A stretch of DNA of 11,276 bases, from NCBI GenBank assembly GCA_027624995.1, contig JAQBTI010000051.1, positions 1-11,276 of the forward strand. The letters are read 5' to 3'. This DNA comes from Chloroflexota bacterium (GTDB lineage: Bacteria > Chloroflexota > Dehalococcoidia > Lucifugimonadales > CATQGZ01). The translations under genes and the position numbers were made by a program. The notes beneath the pieces are model-generated. The model saw only the letters and a list, made by a program, of their open reading frames with translations. It was not told the DNA's origin and searched no databases. Position 1 is the first letter of the stretch. Every line of letters starts with the position of its first letter. Positions 1 to 7,046 of this stretch are shown here, piece after piece.

Positions 1-21
1 GTTCGAGTCCCACCGGGGGTA
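1..21 (+). tRNA. 3' end of a tRNA gene (partial, identity unknown)
   Basis: The window opens inside a TΨC arm. GTTCGAGTC matches the invariant G53-TTCRANN-C61 pattern. It is followed by the rest of the T-stem (CCCAC, ending at 13), seven acceptor-stem bases (14-20) and an A as discriminator base at 21. The bases that follow are CTT, so CCA is not encoded and would have to be added after transcription. The 5' part, including the anticodon, lies outside the window, so the amino acid cannot be named. Base 72 would be U, which argues against initiator tRNA. The gene points toward the exonuclease gene, whose stop codon lies 16 bases away on the other strand. Confidence 0.75.
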
Positions 22-37
22 CTTTTACCGAAGGACG

Positions 38-913
38 CTACAGCCATCGAGTCGGGGCGTCGATAAGCCTATCCAGCCCCAAGTCCGAGCAGAACGCTTC
101 GAATCGTTTCTGCGGGACCCCTCTCCAGAAGAGGTCGTCAAGATCCTCGGCTAAAGGTACGTCACTTCTGAGGGTCGCGAGCTCCCTGTAAAGTAATGCG
201 TCTTTCCGGCTCTCCGCCAGATTGGAGGCCACACACGCTGCACCTCTGATCGAAACTCCTTCCCAGTCCGACGCGTCGACCGGGATACGCTCGATATGCT
301 CGTAACGAGCCAGGACCGAAGAGCTGGCTTTGGCGCCCCAGCCTGAAATACCCGGAATGCCGTCGGCGGCGTCCCCCACCAGTGCCAGATAGTCCGGAAT
401 CGACGCGGGGCCCACTCCAAACTTGGCCCACACCCCTGCTTCGTCGAGCGTGATGTTCCTTCGTCTGTCGAGGCACACGACCTCGTTTCCCCGGACAACC
501 TGTGCAAGGTCCTTGTCTGGAGTGCAAACAACCACCTGATCGAAGCCCGGCTGGCCGGCGAAGTTCGCTACAGCGGTGGCGAGGGCGTCGTCAGCCTCAA
601 ACTCGGTCATCGGCCAGACAACTATCCCTAACGCCGATGCGGCCTCCTCGGCCAGAGGGAACTGGGCCAGAAGCTCCTCAGGGACGCCCTCGCCGGTCTT
701 GTAGCCCGCAAACAGCTCGTTTCTGAACGACTCGACAACGTGGTCGAACGCGCAGGCTAAATGAGTCACGTCGGGGTCTTTCAAGAGAAGGAGCAGGGAC
801 TGGACCAGCCCTTTGACCGCTCCGACTGCCCGCCCGTCGGGTGCGTATGCAGGTGGAGCGCCGAAGTGGGCACGGAACAACTCGTAGGTACCGTCGACCA
901 GGTAAAGTCTCAA
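38..913 (-). CDS. Stand-alone 5'-3' exonuclease / flap endonuclease family protein
   Basis: This 291-residue protein is a FEN-type nuclease like the N-terminal domain of DNA polymerase I, but with no polymerase domain. The metal-binding acidic residues are all visible: D7 (LVDG), D57 (FDH), E106/D108/D109 (EADD), D133 and D135 (PDKD), and D181/D184 (GDAADGIPG). The DNA-contacting R64 and K72 (FRNE...YKTGE) are present. The helix-hairpin-helix signature GWGAKAS sits near 191-197. It should cut 5' flaps or RNA primers in the cytoplasm during replication or repair, and looks catalytically complete. The start is TTG at 913; only CTG codons lie just upstream, and the protein begins at once with the expected strand and LVDG motif. 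The ribosome site is weak. It lies 8 bases after the dehydrogenase stop, so it is probably the last gene of that operon. Whether the cell has a separate polymerase I with its own exonuclease domain cannot be seen here. Confidence 0.9.
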   Translation of the reverse strand: MRLYLVDGTYELFRAHFGAPPAYAPDGRAVGAVKGLVQSLLLLLKDPDVTHLACAFDHVVESFRNELFAGYKTGEGVPEELLAQFPLAEEAASALGIVVWPMTEFEADDALATAVANFAGQPGFDQVVVCTPDKDLAQVVRGNEVVCLDRRRNITLDEAGVWAKFGVGPASIPDYLALVGDAADGIPGISGWGAKASSSVLARYEHIERIPVDASDWEGVSIRGAACVASNLAESRKDALLYRELATLRSDVPLAEDLDDLFWRGVPQKRFEAFCSDLGLDRLIDAPTRWL

Positions 914-921
914 CAGCCTGT

Positions 922-1890
922 CTAGAACCAGTTGGTCTTATCAACTATGTTGATGAGCGGACGGCCCTCGTTGAACCGCACGCAGTTCTCCAGTAGAACT
1001 TCGAAGCGTCTTTCCATGGTGTAGGGCCCGGTCGCCGCTACGTGGGGTGTGATGATCATTCCGGGCGCCGACCACAGTGGGTGGCCCGAGGGGAGCGGCT
1101 CTTGCTCAAAGACGTCCAGGGCGGCTCCGGCGATCTCCCGGTCGTTGAGAGCCGCGGCCAGGTCGTCCAGGACCACCGTGGCGCCGCGGCCAATGTTGAT
1201 GAAGAAGCCACTGCTTTTCATACGCCTGAACTGCTCCGCCCGAAACATCCCTTGGGTCGCGGGCGTCTCCGGGACCGTGACGATCACGAAGTCGGCGGTG
1301 GGTAGGAGATCGTCCAGCGCATCCGGGCGGCGAAGGTCCGCTACCCCAGGCGGGGCCTTCTCGCGCCGTGAGTCGACTCCAACCACCGTGATGCCGAACT
1401 CTGAGCACAGGCGTGCCGCCTCAGCGCCGATGCCGCCCACCCCGACCACCAGTGCCCTCGACTCTGGGAGGTGTACCGTTTCGTAGCCTGGGCGCCACTC
1501 GCCGCGCATCTGACGAGGCAGGTACACATGCAGGCCCCTGGCGAAGGTCAGCACGAACGACATAATGTGGGCGCCGATGTGGTCGCTGTAAATCTCGCGC
1601 ATGTTGGTTACGACCACGTCGCTGTCGATCAGCGGCTGGTGGTAGTACCCGGCGGGCGGGCCTGCCCATGGGCACGAGATCCACCGGAGATTGTGGGCCC
1701 TTTCGAATAGCTCGGGAACGATGTTTCCGAACGCTGCGTCTGCTTCTCCGATGACCTCCATGGCCTCGCCCACTGAGTCGCAGACTGTCACGTCGATCCC
1801 CGGAACCGCCTTACTCAACCGGCCCGGCCAGTCGTCGCCGAAGTGCGATCCAGAGTCGTCAGGAGGCAGGACCAGTAGCTTGAATCCCAT
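922..1890 (-). CDS. D-2-hydroxyacid dehydrogenase, NAD-binding
   Basis: This 322-residue protein reduces 2-oxoacids or oxidises D-2-hydroxyacids in the cytoplasm. The Rossmann GxGxxG motif is GVGGIG, near 150-155. D173, at the end of the second strand (VVGVDSRR), favours NAD over NADP. The catalytic set is complete: R235 in INIGRG, E264 in FEQEP and H283 in TPHVA. The length is normal for the family. The N-terminal substrate domain carries CPWAGPPAGYY around 73-83, where many relatives read AGVD; this may mark a distinct substrate, and I would not name one. The start ATG at 1890 is chosen because homology begins there and it lies 8 bases after the permease stop. The same frame stays open upstream to 2595, but that part overlaps the permease and is not coding. 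The gene is co-directional with the importer and probably co-transcribed, so it may act on the imported compound or a product of it. Confidence 0.92.
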   Translation of the reverse strand: MGFKLLVLPPDDSGSHFGDDWPGRLSKAVPGIDVTVCDSVGEAMEVIGEADAAFGNIVPELFERAHNLRWISCPWAGPPAGYYHQPLIDSDVVVTNMREIYSDHIGAHIMSFVLTFARGLHVYLPRQMRGEWRPGYETVHLPESRALVVGVGGIGAEAARLCSEFGITVVGVDSRREKAPPGVADLRRPDALDDLLPTADFVIVTVPETPATQGMFRAEQFRRMKSSGFFINIGRGATVVLDDLAAALNDREIAGAALDVFEQEPLPSGHPLWSAPGMIITPHVAATGPYTMERRFEVLLENCVRFNEGRPLINIVDKTNWF

Positions 1891-1898
1891 AACAGATC

Positions 1899-2864
1899 TC
1901 AACGAGTCCGAGGATTGAATACGTCGACTAGGGCGTCGCCCAACAGAGTCCATGCAAGGATTATCAACCAGGCGACCGCTCCTGGGAACAGTAGCATCCA
2001 CCACTCGTTTTGAAGCGTGCCGATGTTGCCCCCTTCCAACAGCATCCTGCCCAGGCTCGGCCTTGGCGGCTGAATTCCGAGACCAAGGAAGCTCAACACG
2101 ATTTCTGCGAACACCAAAGCCCCCATACCCGAACTCACGACGACCATTATGATACTGATGGAGTTTGGGAGAAGGTGATGGAAAAGGATCCTGGGAGTGG
2201 ACGCGCCGAGCGCCCGAGCCGCTTCGACGTACTGCGTCTCTCTCAGCACAAGCACTTGTCCTCGCACGATTCTGGCCATCCCGAACCAGCCAAAGGCGAC
2301 CAGCGCGAGTGAAATGGCTACGTAGTCCTGTATGCCGGTCCTCACGAGGCCGTCTAGAAATGTGTTGTCCTCCAGCCATCTGACCCAGACGAGCAGTCTG
2401 GGTTTCAATGTGGCCGCGAGGATTATGATGAGAAGCACTTCGGGAAACGCCGAGAAGACCTCCCCCACGCGGTTTATCAGAGCGTCGATACGGCCCCCGA
2501 AATATCCGGAAATCAGTCCGAGGGACACCCCGATCACCAGGCCTCCGGTGGCCATCGAGACCACGGTGATTATTACCGTATTTTGAATTCCCCATAGAAT
2601 TCGCGTGAACATGTCGCGCCCGCCCCGGTCGGTGCCAAAGGGGTGCTTGAGGCTCGGGGGATTCCTGGTCTCCGATAAGTTCTGGTCGGTGTACCCGTAG
2701 GGCGCCACTACCTGAGAGAAGACTCCGCTGATGTACAGCACTGCGATAGCCGTCATGCAGGCGAGCGCGATCTTCTTTCGAAGTAGCCGTGACCAGGCTC
2801 GGGCCAGGTGCCCCTTGCTTCTGGCCTCAGTTCGCCTGTCCAGCGTTAGTCTTGCTGAAGCCAC
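1899..2864 (-). CDS. Peptide/nickel-type ABC importer permease, DppC/OppC family
   Basis: This 321-residue inner-membrane protein is the second permease of a family-5 (dipeptide/oligopeptide/nickel type) ABC importer. A basic N-terminal tail of about 30 residues precedes the first membrane helix (about 32-52). The conserved HPFGTDRGGRDMFTR segment follows near 74-88. Further hydrophobic segments lie near 96-120, 140-160, 182-205, 236-262 and 290-312. The EAA loop that docks the ATPase is EAARALG with its following LLPN, about 214-234. FLGLGIQPP near 259-267 is also typical. The start is GTG at 2864, sharing one base with the TAG stop of the upstream permease (TAGTG). A strong GGGGGAGG site (2874-2881) lies 9 bases ahead, so translation is likely coupled. 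It would pair with the DppB-like permease. The substrate cannot be fixed from permease sequence. Confidence 0.95.
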   Translation of the reverse strand: MASARLTLDRRTEARSKGHLARAWSRLLRKKIALACMTAIAVLYISGVFSQVVAPYGYTDQNLSETRNPPSLKHPFGTDRGGRDMFTRILWGIQNTVIITVVSMATGGLVIGVSLGLISGYFGGRIDALINRVGEVFSAFPEVLLIIILAATLKPRLLVWVRWLEDNTFLDGLVRTGIQDYVAISLALVAFGWFGMARIVRGQVLVLRETQYVEAARALGASTPRILFHHLLPNSISIIMVVVSSGMGALVFAEIVLSFLGLGIQPPRPSLGRMLLEGGNIGTLQNEWWMLLFPGAVAWLIILAWTLLGDALVDVFNPRTR

Positions 2865-3874
2865 TAGCCTCTACCTCCCCCGTCATATCGAATCCGCGGG
2901 TCCACATATGCATACGCAACGTCTGCCGCAAGAATCGATAGGACGAAGACGGTCGAAAGGATGATTGTCATCGCCATCATGACGGGGTAGTCCCTATTGA
3001 ACAGGGAGTCGATTGCGAAGCTTCCTATACCGGGGATCCCGAATATGCGTTCTGCAACGAAGCTCGTCGTCAGCATGCCGGAAAGGGAAAACGCCAAGAT
3101 CGTAACTATCGGAATCATCGCGTTCTTTAGGACGTGGCGAGAGTCGATGGCAAATTCGCCGAGTCCCTTGGACCTTGCCGTGCGGATGAAGTCCTGCCCC
3201 ATGACGTCAAGAGTACTGGCCCGCATTAGGCGTACAAAGCCGGCGACGCCGGGGCCGCCCATGGCGATCGCAACGACTATCATCCGCGAGTCGAACAGGC
3301 CTCCCCAACCGGAGCATGGGACCAGGTCTAGCTTCAGGCAGCCCAGCCAGATGATGGCCGGCGCTGTAACCATGATCGGCAGAGACGCCAGAATTACTGC
3401 TATCGCAACCGCTGCAGGGTCTGTCCAGCTGCCCTGTCTATGGGCGACCCAGAATCCGAGCGGCAACCCGATCGATAGGGCGACGAGCATTCCTGCCATG
3501 TTGACCTGAAATGAGACCCACATCTTGGTCCTCATCAGCGGCCCGACCGGTCTGCCCCGGAAGCGGAAGCTTTCTCCGAAGTCCAGGCGGAAAAACGGTA
3601 CCTTGATTGTGGTCCCGCTATCCTCCCTGAGGTGCAGAGTGTGTAACTCGGGCCTGACTACACCCCACATGTAGTTGGAGTACTGGACTACAAGGGGCTT
3701 GTCGAGGTCCAGTGACTTCCGAAGCCTTTCAGCAACGTCTTCGTCATACCGAGCGCCGAGCATGACGGTTACTGGATCGCCTGGGACAATCCTGAACAGC
3801 GCGAACGTGATGGCCGAGATGACGAAAAGGAGGAAAGGAAGCCACAGAAGGCGGCGTGCTATGTATACCCACAT
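2864..3874 (-). CDS. Peptide/nickel-type ABC importer permease, DppB/OppB family
   Basis: This 336-residue permease has the DppB layout. A membrane helix runs from the N-terminus (about 8-28), followed by the family signature FRIVPGDPV near 27-35. A long extracytoplasmic loop (about 45-118) comes next, then five further membrane segments. The ATPase-docking EAA loop is the stretch around 228-253 (FIRTARSKGL...LKNAM). The IFGIPGIGSF segment (277-286) and the C-terminal DPRIRYD (325-331) are typical of DppB. The ATG at 3874 has a clear GGAGGG ribosome site (3882-3887), 7 bases upstream. It is separated from the binding-protein gene by 134 bases containing a hairpin, and overlaps the next permease by one base. 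The two permeases would form the membrane channel. No ATPase gene (DppD/DppF type) lies in the window, so energising subunits must be encoded elsewhere. Confidence 0.95.
   Translation of the reverse strand: MWVYIARRLLWLPFLLFVISAITFALFRIVPGDPVTVMLGARYDEDVAERLRKSLDLDKPLVVQYSNYMWGVVRPELHTLHLREDSGTTIKVPFFRLDFGESFRFRGRPVGPLMRTKMWVSFQVNMAGMLVALSIGLPLGFWVAHRQGSWTDPAAVAIAVILASLPIMVTAPAIIWLGCLKLDLVPCSGWGGLFDSRMIVVAIAMGGPGVAGFVRLMRASTLDVMGQDFIRTARSKGLGEFAIDSRHVLKNAMIPIVTILAFSLSGMLTTSFVAERIFGIPGIGSFAIDSLFNRDYPVMMAMTIILSTVFVLSILAADVAYAYVDPRIRYDGGGRG
2874..2881 (-). promoter_or_regulatory. Ribosome-binding site inside the upstream permease gene
   Basis: On the minus strand this reads GGGGGAGG, 9 bases before the GTG start of the DppC-like permease. 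It lies within the last codons of the DppB-like permease, encoding its glycine-rich tail. It supports the GTG start and the coupled TAGTG junction. Confidence 0.7.
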
Positions 3875-3939
3875 GGCTCAGCCCTCCGAGTCCGGGTCGA
3901 GTGCGTGCCAAGGATAGGTGGGCGCATTCCGAATAGCAA

Positions 3940-3966
3940 GCTGCCCCGCCGGGGAAGCGGAGCAGC
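3940..3966. other. Intergenic hairpin between binding-protein and permease genes
   Basis: An inverted repeat pairs GCTGC (3940-3944) with GCAGC (3962-3966) and CCGC (3946-3949) with GCGG (3957-3960). This gives nine pairs with one C/A mismatch and a 7-base loop. In the transcribed (minus) direction it comes 42 bases after the binding-protein stop and is not followed by a run of T (the next bases are TTGCTATTCG). It therefore looks like an mRNA-stabilising or partial-attenuation hairpin rather than a full terminator. Such structures commonly allow a binding protein to be made in excess over its permeases. Nothing else is evident in the 134-base spacer (3875-4008) apart from the ribosome site of the permease. 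Confidence 0.6.
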
Positions 3967-4008
3967 CATGAAGGGACACATGCGATCTATACAACGCCGC
4001 GGCGTCGA

Positions 4009-5724
4009 TTACCTGATGTACATCTGCTTGAGTTTGGGGACGATCATCGGAGTCACCCGGTAGTCCTGAACGTGGTCTTTGATCAGCACGTAGCGCTCAC
4101 CCGTGTACCACAGTGGCACCCACGCAGCGTCCGCCACGATCAACTCTTCCGCTTCCCGGTAGAGCTCGACCCGTCGTGAAATGTCCGGCTCGACGCGCGC
4201 CAGCTCGAGTACCCTGTCCACCTCTGCGTTGGCGTAAGCGCCGTGGTTGATGCTGCTCTTGGAATGGAAAAGAATGTCCAGGAAGTCCTGCGGGTCCGGG
4301 TAGTCCGCCTCCCAGCCGAGACCTGCGAAGGCCTGGAACTTACTCTGGTTCAGGTCGTCAAGATAGGTCGCCCACTCGACCTGTTGGATCTCCACCTCAA
4401 CATCTAGCACCTGTCTCCACATCTCGATAATGACCTCGAGGTCGAGACCGATCGTTCCGCCTGTACCTGGGACCGTTATGACAATACGCCGGTCCTGATC
4501 GCTCAGGTTCGGGTACTCGGATTCATTTAGCAACTGTTTAGCCAAGTCAGGGTCGTATCTAAGCCCGGGCAAGCTTGAATTGAACCCCGGAAAGCCCGGC
4601 GGCAGGGGGCCATAAGCGGGGACCACCAGATCCGAAAGAACCTCGGTGGCGATCAGTTCTTTATCCACCGCGTGGTTCAGCGCCTGCCTGAACTTGGGGT
4701 CGTCGAATGGCTTCATGGCGGTATTGAATCCGATGTAGGAGACACTGAAATCAGGCGGCGCAACCACGAGTTCCTTGTTCAACTTCTCGTTGGGGTCCAG
4801 GACCCGCTCGAGGTCGAACAAGCCGACGCCGGTTATGTCGATCTCATCGTTCTCGTACATGGCCATCGACTGGCCACCCGCAAGGTTCATCAGTATCGAA
4901 TCGACGTTCGGCGGCGTTCGATAGAAGTTCTCGTTGCGCTCCAGGACAATCCGTTCCCCTACCCTGTACTCCTTCAGTCTGAAGGGTCCGCTGCCGTTAG
5001 GAGTGTCGGTCCACAACCTGCCCCCAGATTCGACGTTTTCCTGATCTAGGACGTAGGCGGTTGGATAGGTAAGCTTTGCCAGGAAGTAGGCCTTAGGCGC
5101 ATCGATATCGATGCGTAGTGTATGGTCGTCGATCACCTTTATGCCACTGATGTCAGTGGTCCGTCCATCCAAAACGTTCTGGACACCGACGATGTCATTG
5201 AGATACGTGTCCGCCACCGGCGATCCTGTGTCTGGACTGGCAGCCCTTTCGATAGACCACTTGAAGTCTTGGGCGGTGATGGGCTTGCCATCGTGGAACT
5301 GAGCCTCTGGTCTAAGGAAGAATGTGTACGTCATCCCGTCCGGACTGACCTCCCAGCGCTCGGCGATATCCGGAATCAACTCCAAATCGGGGCTCAGGGC
5401 CACCAGTCCGCTGAATATCTCGACGACGACTCCGGCCGACGTGGTGTCAGTCACCAGGGCCGGGTCAAGCGTTGGAGGATCGGACCAGATCCGCCGGAAC
5501 ACACCACCCTGAGGCTTTTCAGAGACCGGGACCGCACGCGCCTGCGGCTGCTGCCCAGACGGCGCCGACGTAGAGGGCTGTGGTGCCTCAGTAGGGGAAA
5601 CTTCGGCCGCAACCGCTACCTCATTCGGCACGGCGGTAGGGACCGGCGTCTCTGTCTTATCGTCTCCGCAGGCTACCGCCGCTATTGCAAACAAGGCCAC
5701 TACGACAGGGATCAGTTTTCGCAA
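4009..5724 (-). CDS. ABC importer substrate-binding lipoprotein, family 5 (peptide/nickel type)
   Basis: This 571-residue protein captures substrate outside the membrane and delivers it to the two permeases encoded next. The N-terminus is a lipoprotein signal: basic MRK, a hydrophobic stretch, then AVAC with the lipid-carrying cysteine at C19. Residues about 20-70 are a low-complexity linker rich in Pro, Thr, Ser, Ala and Gln that would hold the domain off the membrane. The SBP_bac_5 fold starts near 74. Its hallmark segment is near 127-160 (SPDGMTYTFFLRP, FHDGKPITAQDFKWSIER). The C-terminal half has the family's typical WEADYPDPQDFLD and repeated RVELYREAEELI segments. The start is TTG at 5724; an in-frame TAG lies a few codons upstream, no ATG or GTG is available, and the lipoprotein signal begins here. 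Its ribosome site is weak. The gene begins 55 bases after prfB. Family 5 binds peptides, nickel, opines, sugars and more, so the substrate is open. Confidence 0.93.
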   Translation of the reverse strand: MRKLIPVVVALFAIAAVACGDDKTETPVPTAVPNEVAVAAEVSPTEAPQPSTSAPSGQQPQARAVPVSEKPQGGVFRRIWSDPPTLDPALVTDTTSAGVVVEIFSGLVALSPDLELIPDIAERWEVSPDGMTYTFFLRPEAQFHDGKPITAQDFKWSIERAASPDTGSPVADTYLNDIVGVQNVLDGRTTDISGIKVIDDHTLRIDIDAPKAYFLAKLTYPTAYVLDQENVESGGRLWTDTPNGSGPFRLKEYRVGERIVLERNENFYRTPPNVDSILMNLAGGQSMAMYENDEIDITGVGLFDLERVLDPNEKLNKELVVAPPDFSVSYIGFNTAMKPFDDPKFRQALNHAVDKELIATEVLSDLVVPAYGPLPPGFPGFNSSLPGLRYDPDLAKQLLNESEYPNLSDQDRRIVITVPGTGGTIGLDLEVIIEMWRQVLDVEVEIQQVEWATYLDDLNQSKFQAFAGLGWEADYPDPQDFLDILFHSKSSINHGAYANAEVDRVLELARVEPDISRRVELYREAEELIVADAAWVPLWYTGERYVLIKDHVQDYRVTPMIVPKLKQMYIR

Positions 5725-5779
5725 TTTAACACCATTCAGATATGACTAATCAGGTTAGATGCCAGACCCGCTGCGACGA

Positions 5780-6902
5780 TCAGACCTTCGCCGGTTGGCC
5801 GTCAGCGCCACCGACTGTGCTGGTCAGATACGCCCTGATGAAATCGTCCAGTTCGCCGTCCAGGACTGCGTCCGCGTCTGCAGTCTCGAAATTCGTCCTA
5901 TGGTCCTTGACCATCCGGTAGGGGTGCAGTACATAGCTACGTATTTGACTGCCCCACTCGGGGGAGAGGTGCTCTCCTTTGAGCTTCGCCATCTCTTCGG
6001 ACCTCAGCGCAAGTTCGCGCTCGGCCAGTCGGGCCGTAAGAATTCTCATCGCGATCTCTTTATTTTGGTGCTGGGAGCGCTCGTTCTGGCAGCTTGCCTT
6101 GAGACCCGTCGGTATGTGGGTGATCCGCACCGCGGTCGAGTTCTTCTGAACGCTCTGTCCTCCAGCCCCACCGGCGCGGAACGCCTCAAACTTCAGGTCG
6201 TCCGGGTCTATGACTACGTCGATACCTTCCTCGACTTCAGGCAATACCTCGACCAGAGCGAACGAGGTGTGCCTTGCGTGATCTCTGTCGAATGGCGATA
6301 GCCGCACCAGCCGGTGGGTGCCGCGCTCGGCCTTCAGATACCCATATGCATGCTGGCCGGAAATTTGCAGTACGGTACTCTTAATACCTGCCTCGTCGCC
6401 GGGAGACGTGTCCAGGACATCGCTCGAATAACCTCGCTGCTCGGCCCACCGAAGGTACATGCGCAAGAGCATGGCGGCCCAGTCCTGGGACTCTACACCC
6501 CCTGCTCCCGCGTGAAGTGCCACTATCGCGTTTCTATTGTCGTTCCTTCCGGAGAGGACGAGGTTGAATTCTAAACGCTCAAGATCCTTCCGAATCGTGT
6601 CGAGGTCGGTGGCCACAGGCTCGAGCAGAGAGCCGTCTTTTTCTTCCATTGCCAGGGAGACGAACTCACTTAGAGAGTCAGCTCGAGAGTCCAGGTCGCG
6701 CCATTCGTCCAGCTCGGCAATGAGACTGGACATTTTCTGCATCCTCTTTCCGGCCCGACCTGAGTCGCTCCAGAATGAGGGGTCGGCCGCCTCGGCCTCG
6801 ATGGATGCTATCTCGCGCTCCTTCTTCGGCAGGTCAAAGACGCACCATGATGTCAGAGACTCGGTCCCTGATATCCGAAAGTGCCCCTGCAAGCTCTTGC
6901 AT
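5780..6902 (-). CDS. prfB: Peptide chain release factor 2, programmed +1 frameshift
   Basis: RF2 ends translation at UGA and UAA codons. The gene is read as complement(join(5780..6835,6837..6902)), 373 residues. The first 22 codons (starting MQELAGALSD, ending IMVRL) run from ATG at 6902, which has GGGAGG at 6913-6918, 10 bases ahead. They then meet an in-frame UGA in the slippery heptamer CTTTGAC (6839 to 6833). Skipping one T (6836) continues into DLPKKEREI and the full RF2 body. The stop-codon reading motif SPF lies near 202-204, and the peptidyl-hydrolysis motif GGQ near 247-249 within FRAGGAGGQ. These positions and the length closely match E. coli RF2. Low RF2 lets the ribosome pause and shift, so the gene controls its own level. 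The downstream frame stays open to 7291, but that upstream part overlaps the hydrolase gene and is not real. The binding-protein gene follows after 55 bases. Confidence 0.97.
6833..6839 (-). promoter_or_regulatory. RF2 autoregulatory +1 frameshift site
   Basis: The minus strand reads CTT TGA C, the canonical RF2 shift heptamer: Leu codon, UGA stop, C. Just upstream, ATGGTG sits three bases before CTT. This is the same place as the Shine-Dalgarno-like stimulator of E. coli prfB (AGGGGG), with GGTG as the part able to pair with 16S rRNA. The stimulator here is weaker than in E. coli. Confidence 0.95.
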
Positions 6903-6971
6903 GTTATTACGACCTCCCGGGAATCGCGGATTCTACGATAAGTATAACGGCGGATGGCATGGCGAGTTAGG

Positions 6972-7006
6972 CGCAAGCCGACAGACTCGGCCACGGCCGC
7001 CTTGCG
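6972..7006. other. Possible structured 5' leader of prfB
   Basis: On the minus strand CGCAAG (7006-7001) can pair with CTTGCG (6977-6972). Directly inside, CCGA (6990-6987) pairs with TCGG (6981-6978) around a 5-base loop. This gives ten pairs with a 10-base bulge on one side. It begins almost at the start point predicted from the extended -10 element. It could stabilise or regulate the prfB leader, but no known riboswitch or leader is recognised. Confidence 0.35.
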
Positions 7007-7015
7007 ATTATACCA
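7007..7015 (-). promoter_or_regulatory. Extended -10 promoter for prfB
   Basis: The minus strand reads TGGTATAAT, a perfect TATAAT preceded by the TGn extension. No good -35 box lies at 17 bases, which an extended -10 can tolerate. It lies in the 144-base gap (6903-7046) upstream of prfB and would give a leader of about 100 bases. A second, weaker -10-like hexamer (TATACT, 6941-6946) lies closer to the start codon. Confidence 0.6.
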
Positions 7016-7046
7016 GTGCGGACGTCGCCGCCGATAGCTGAAGTGA

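Noticed and set aside
1..37. tRNA 3' end as an attachment site of an integrated element
   Set aside because: No integrase gene and no second copy of the tRNA end is visible in the window, and the adjacent genes look like normal chromosome.
1891..2595. Upstream extension of the dehydrogenase frame to a 557-residue protein
   Set aside because: The added part lies on the same strand but wholly within the DppC-like permease gene in another frame, is Arg/Ser-rich and family-less, and the dehydrogenase homology starts at the ATG at 1890.
5122..5745. 207-codon open frame on the plus strand
   Set aside because: It is antisense to the substrate-binding-protein gene, rich in Arg, and has no recognisable domain.
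5725..5779. Promoter or terminator between prfB and the binding-protein gene
   Set aside because: Only a four-pair CTAA/TTAG stem and poor -10-like hexamers (such as CATATC) are visible; not enough to call either.
5759..6301. 180-codon open frame on the plus strand
   Set aside because: It is antisense to the RF2 coding region and has no family features.
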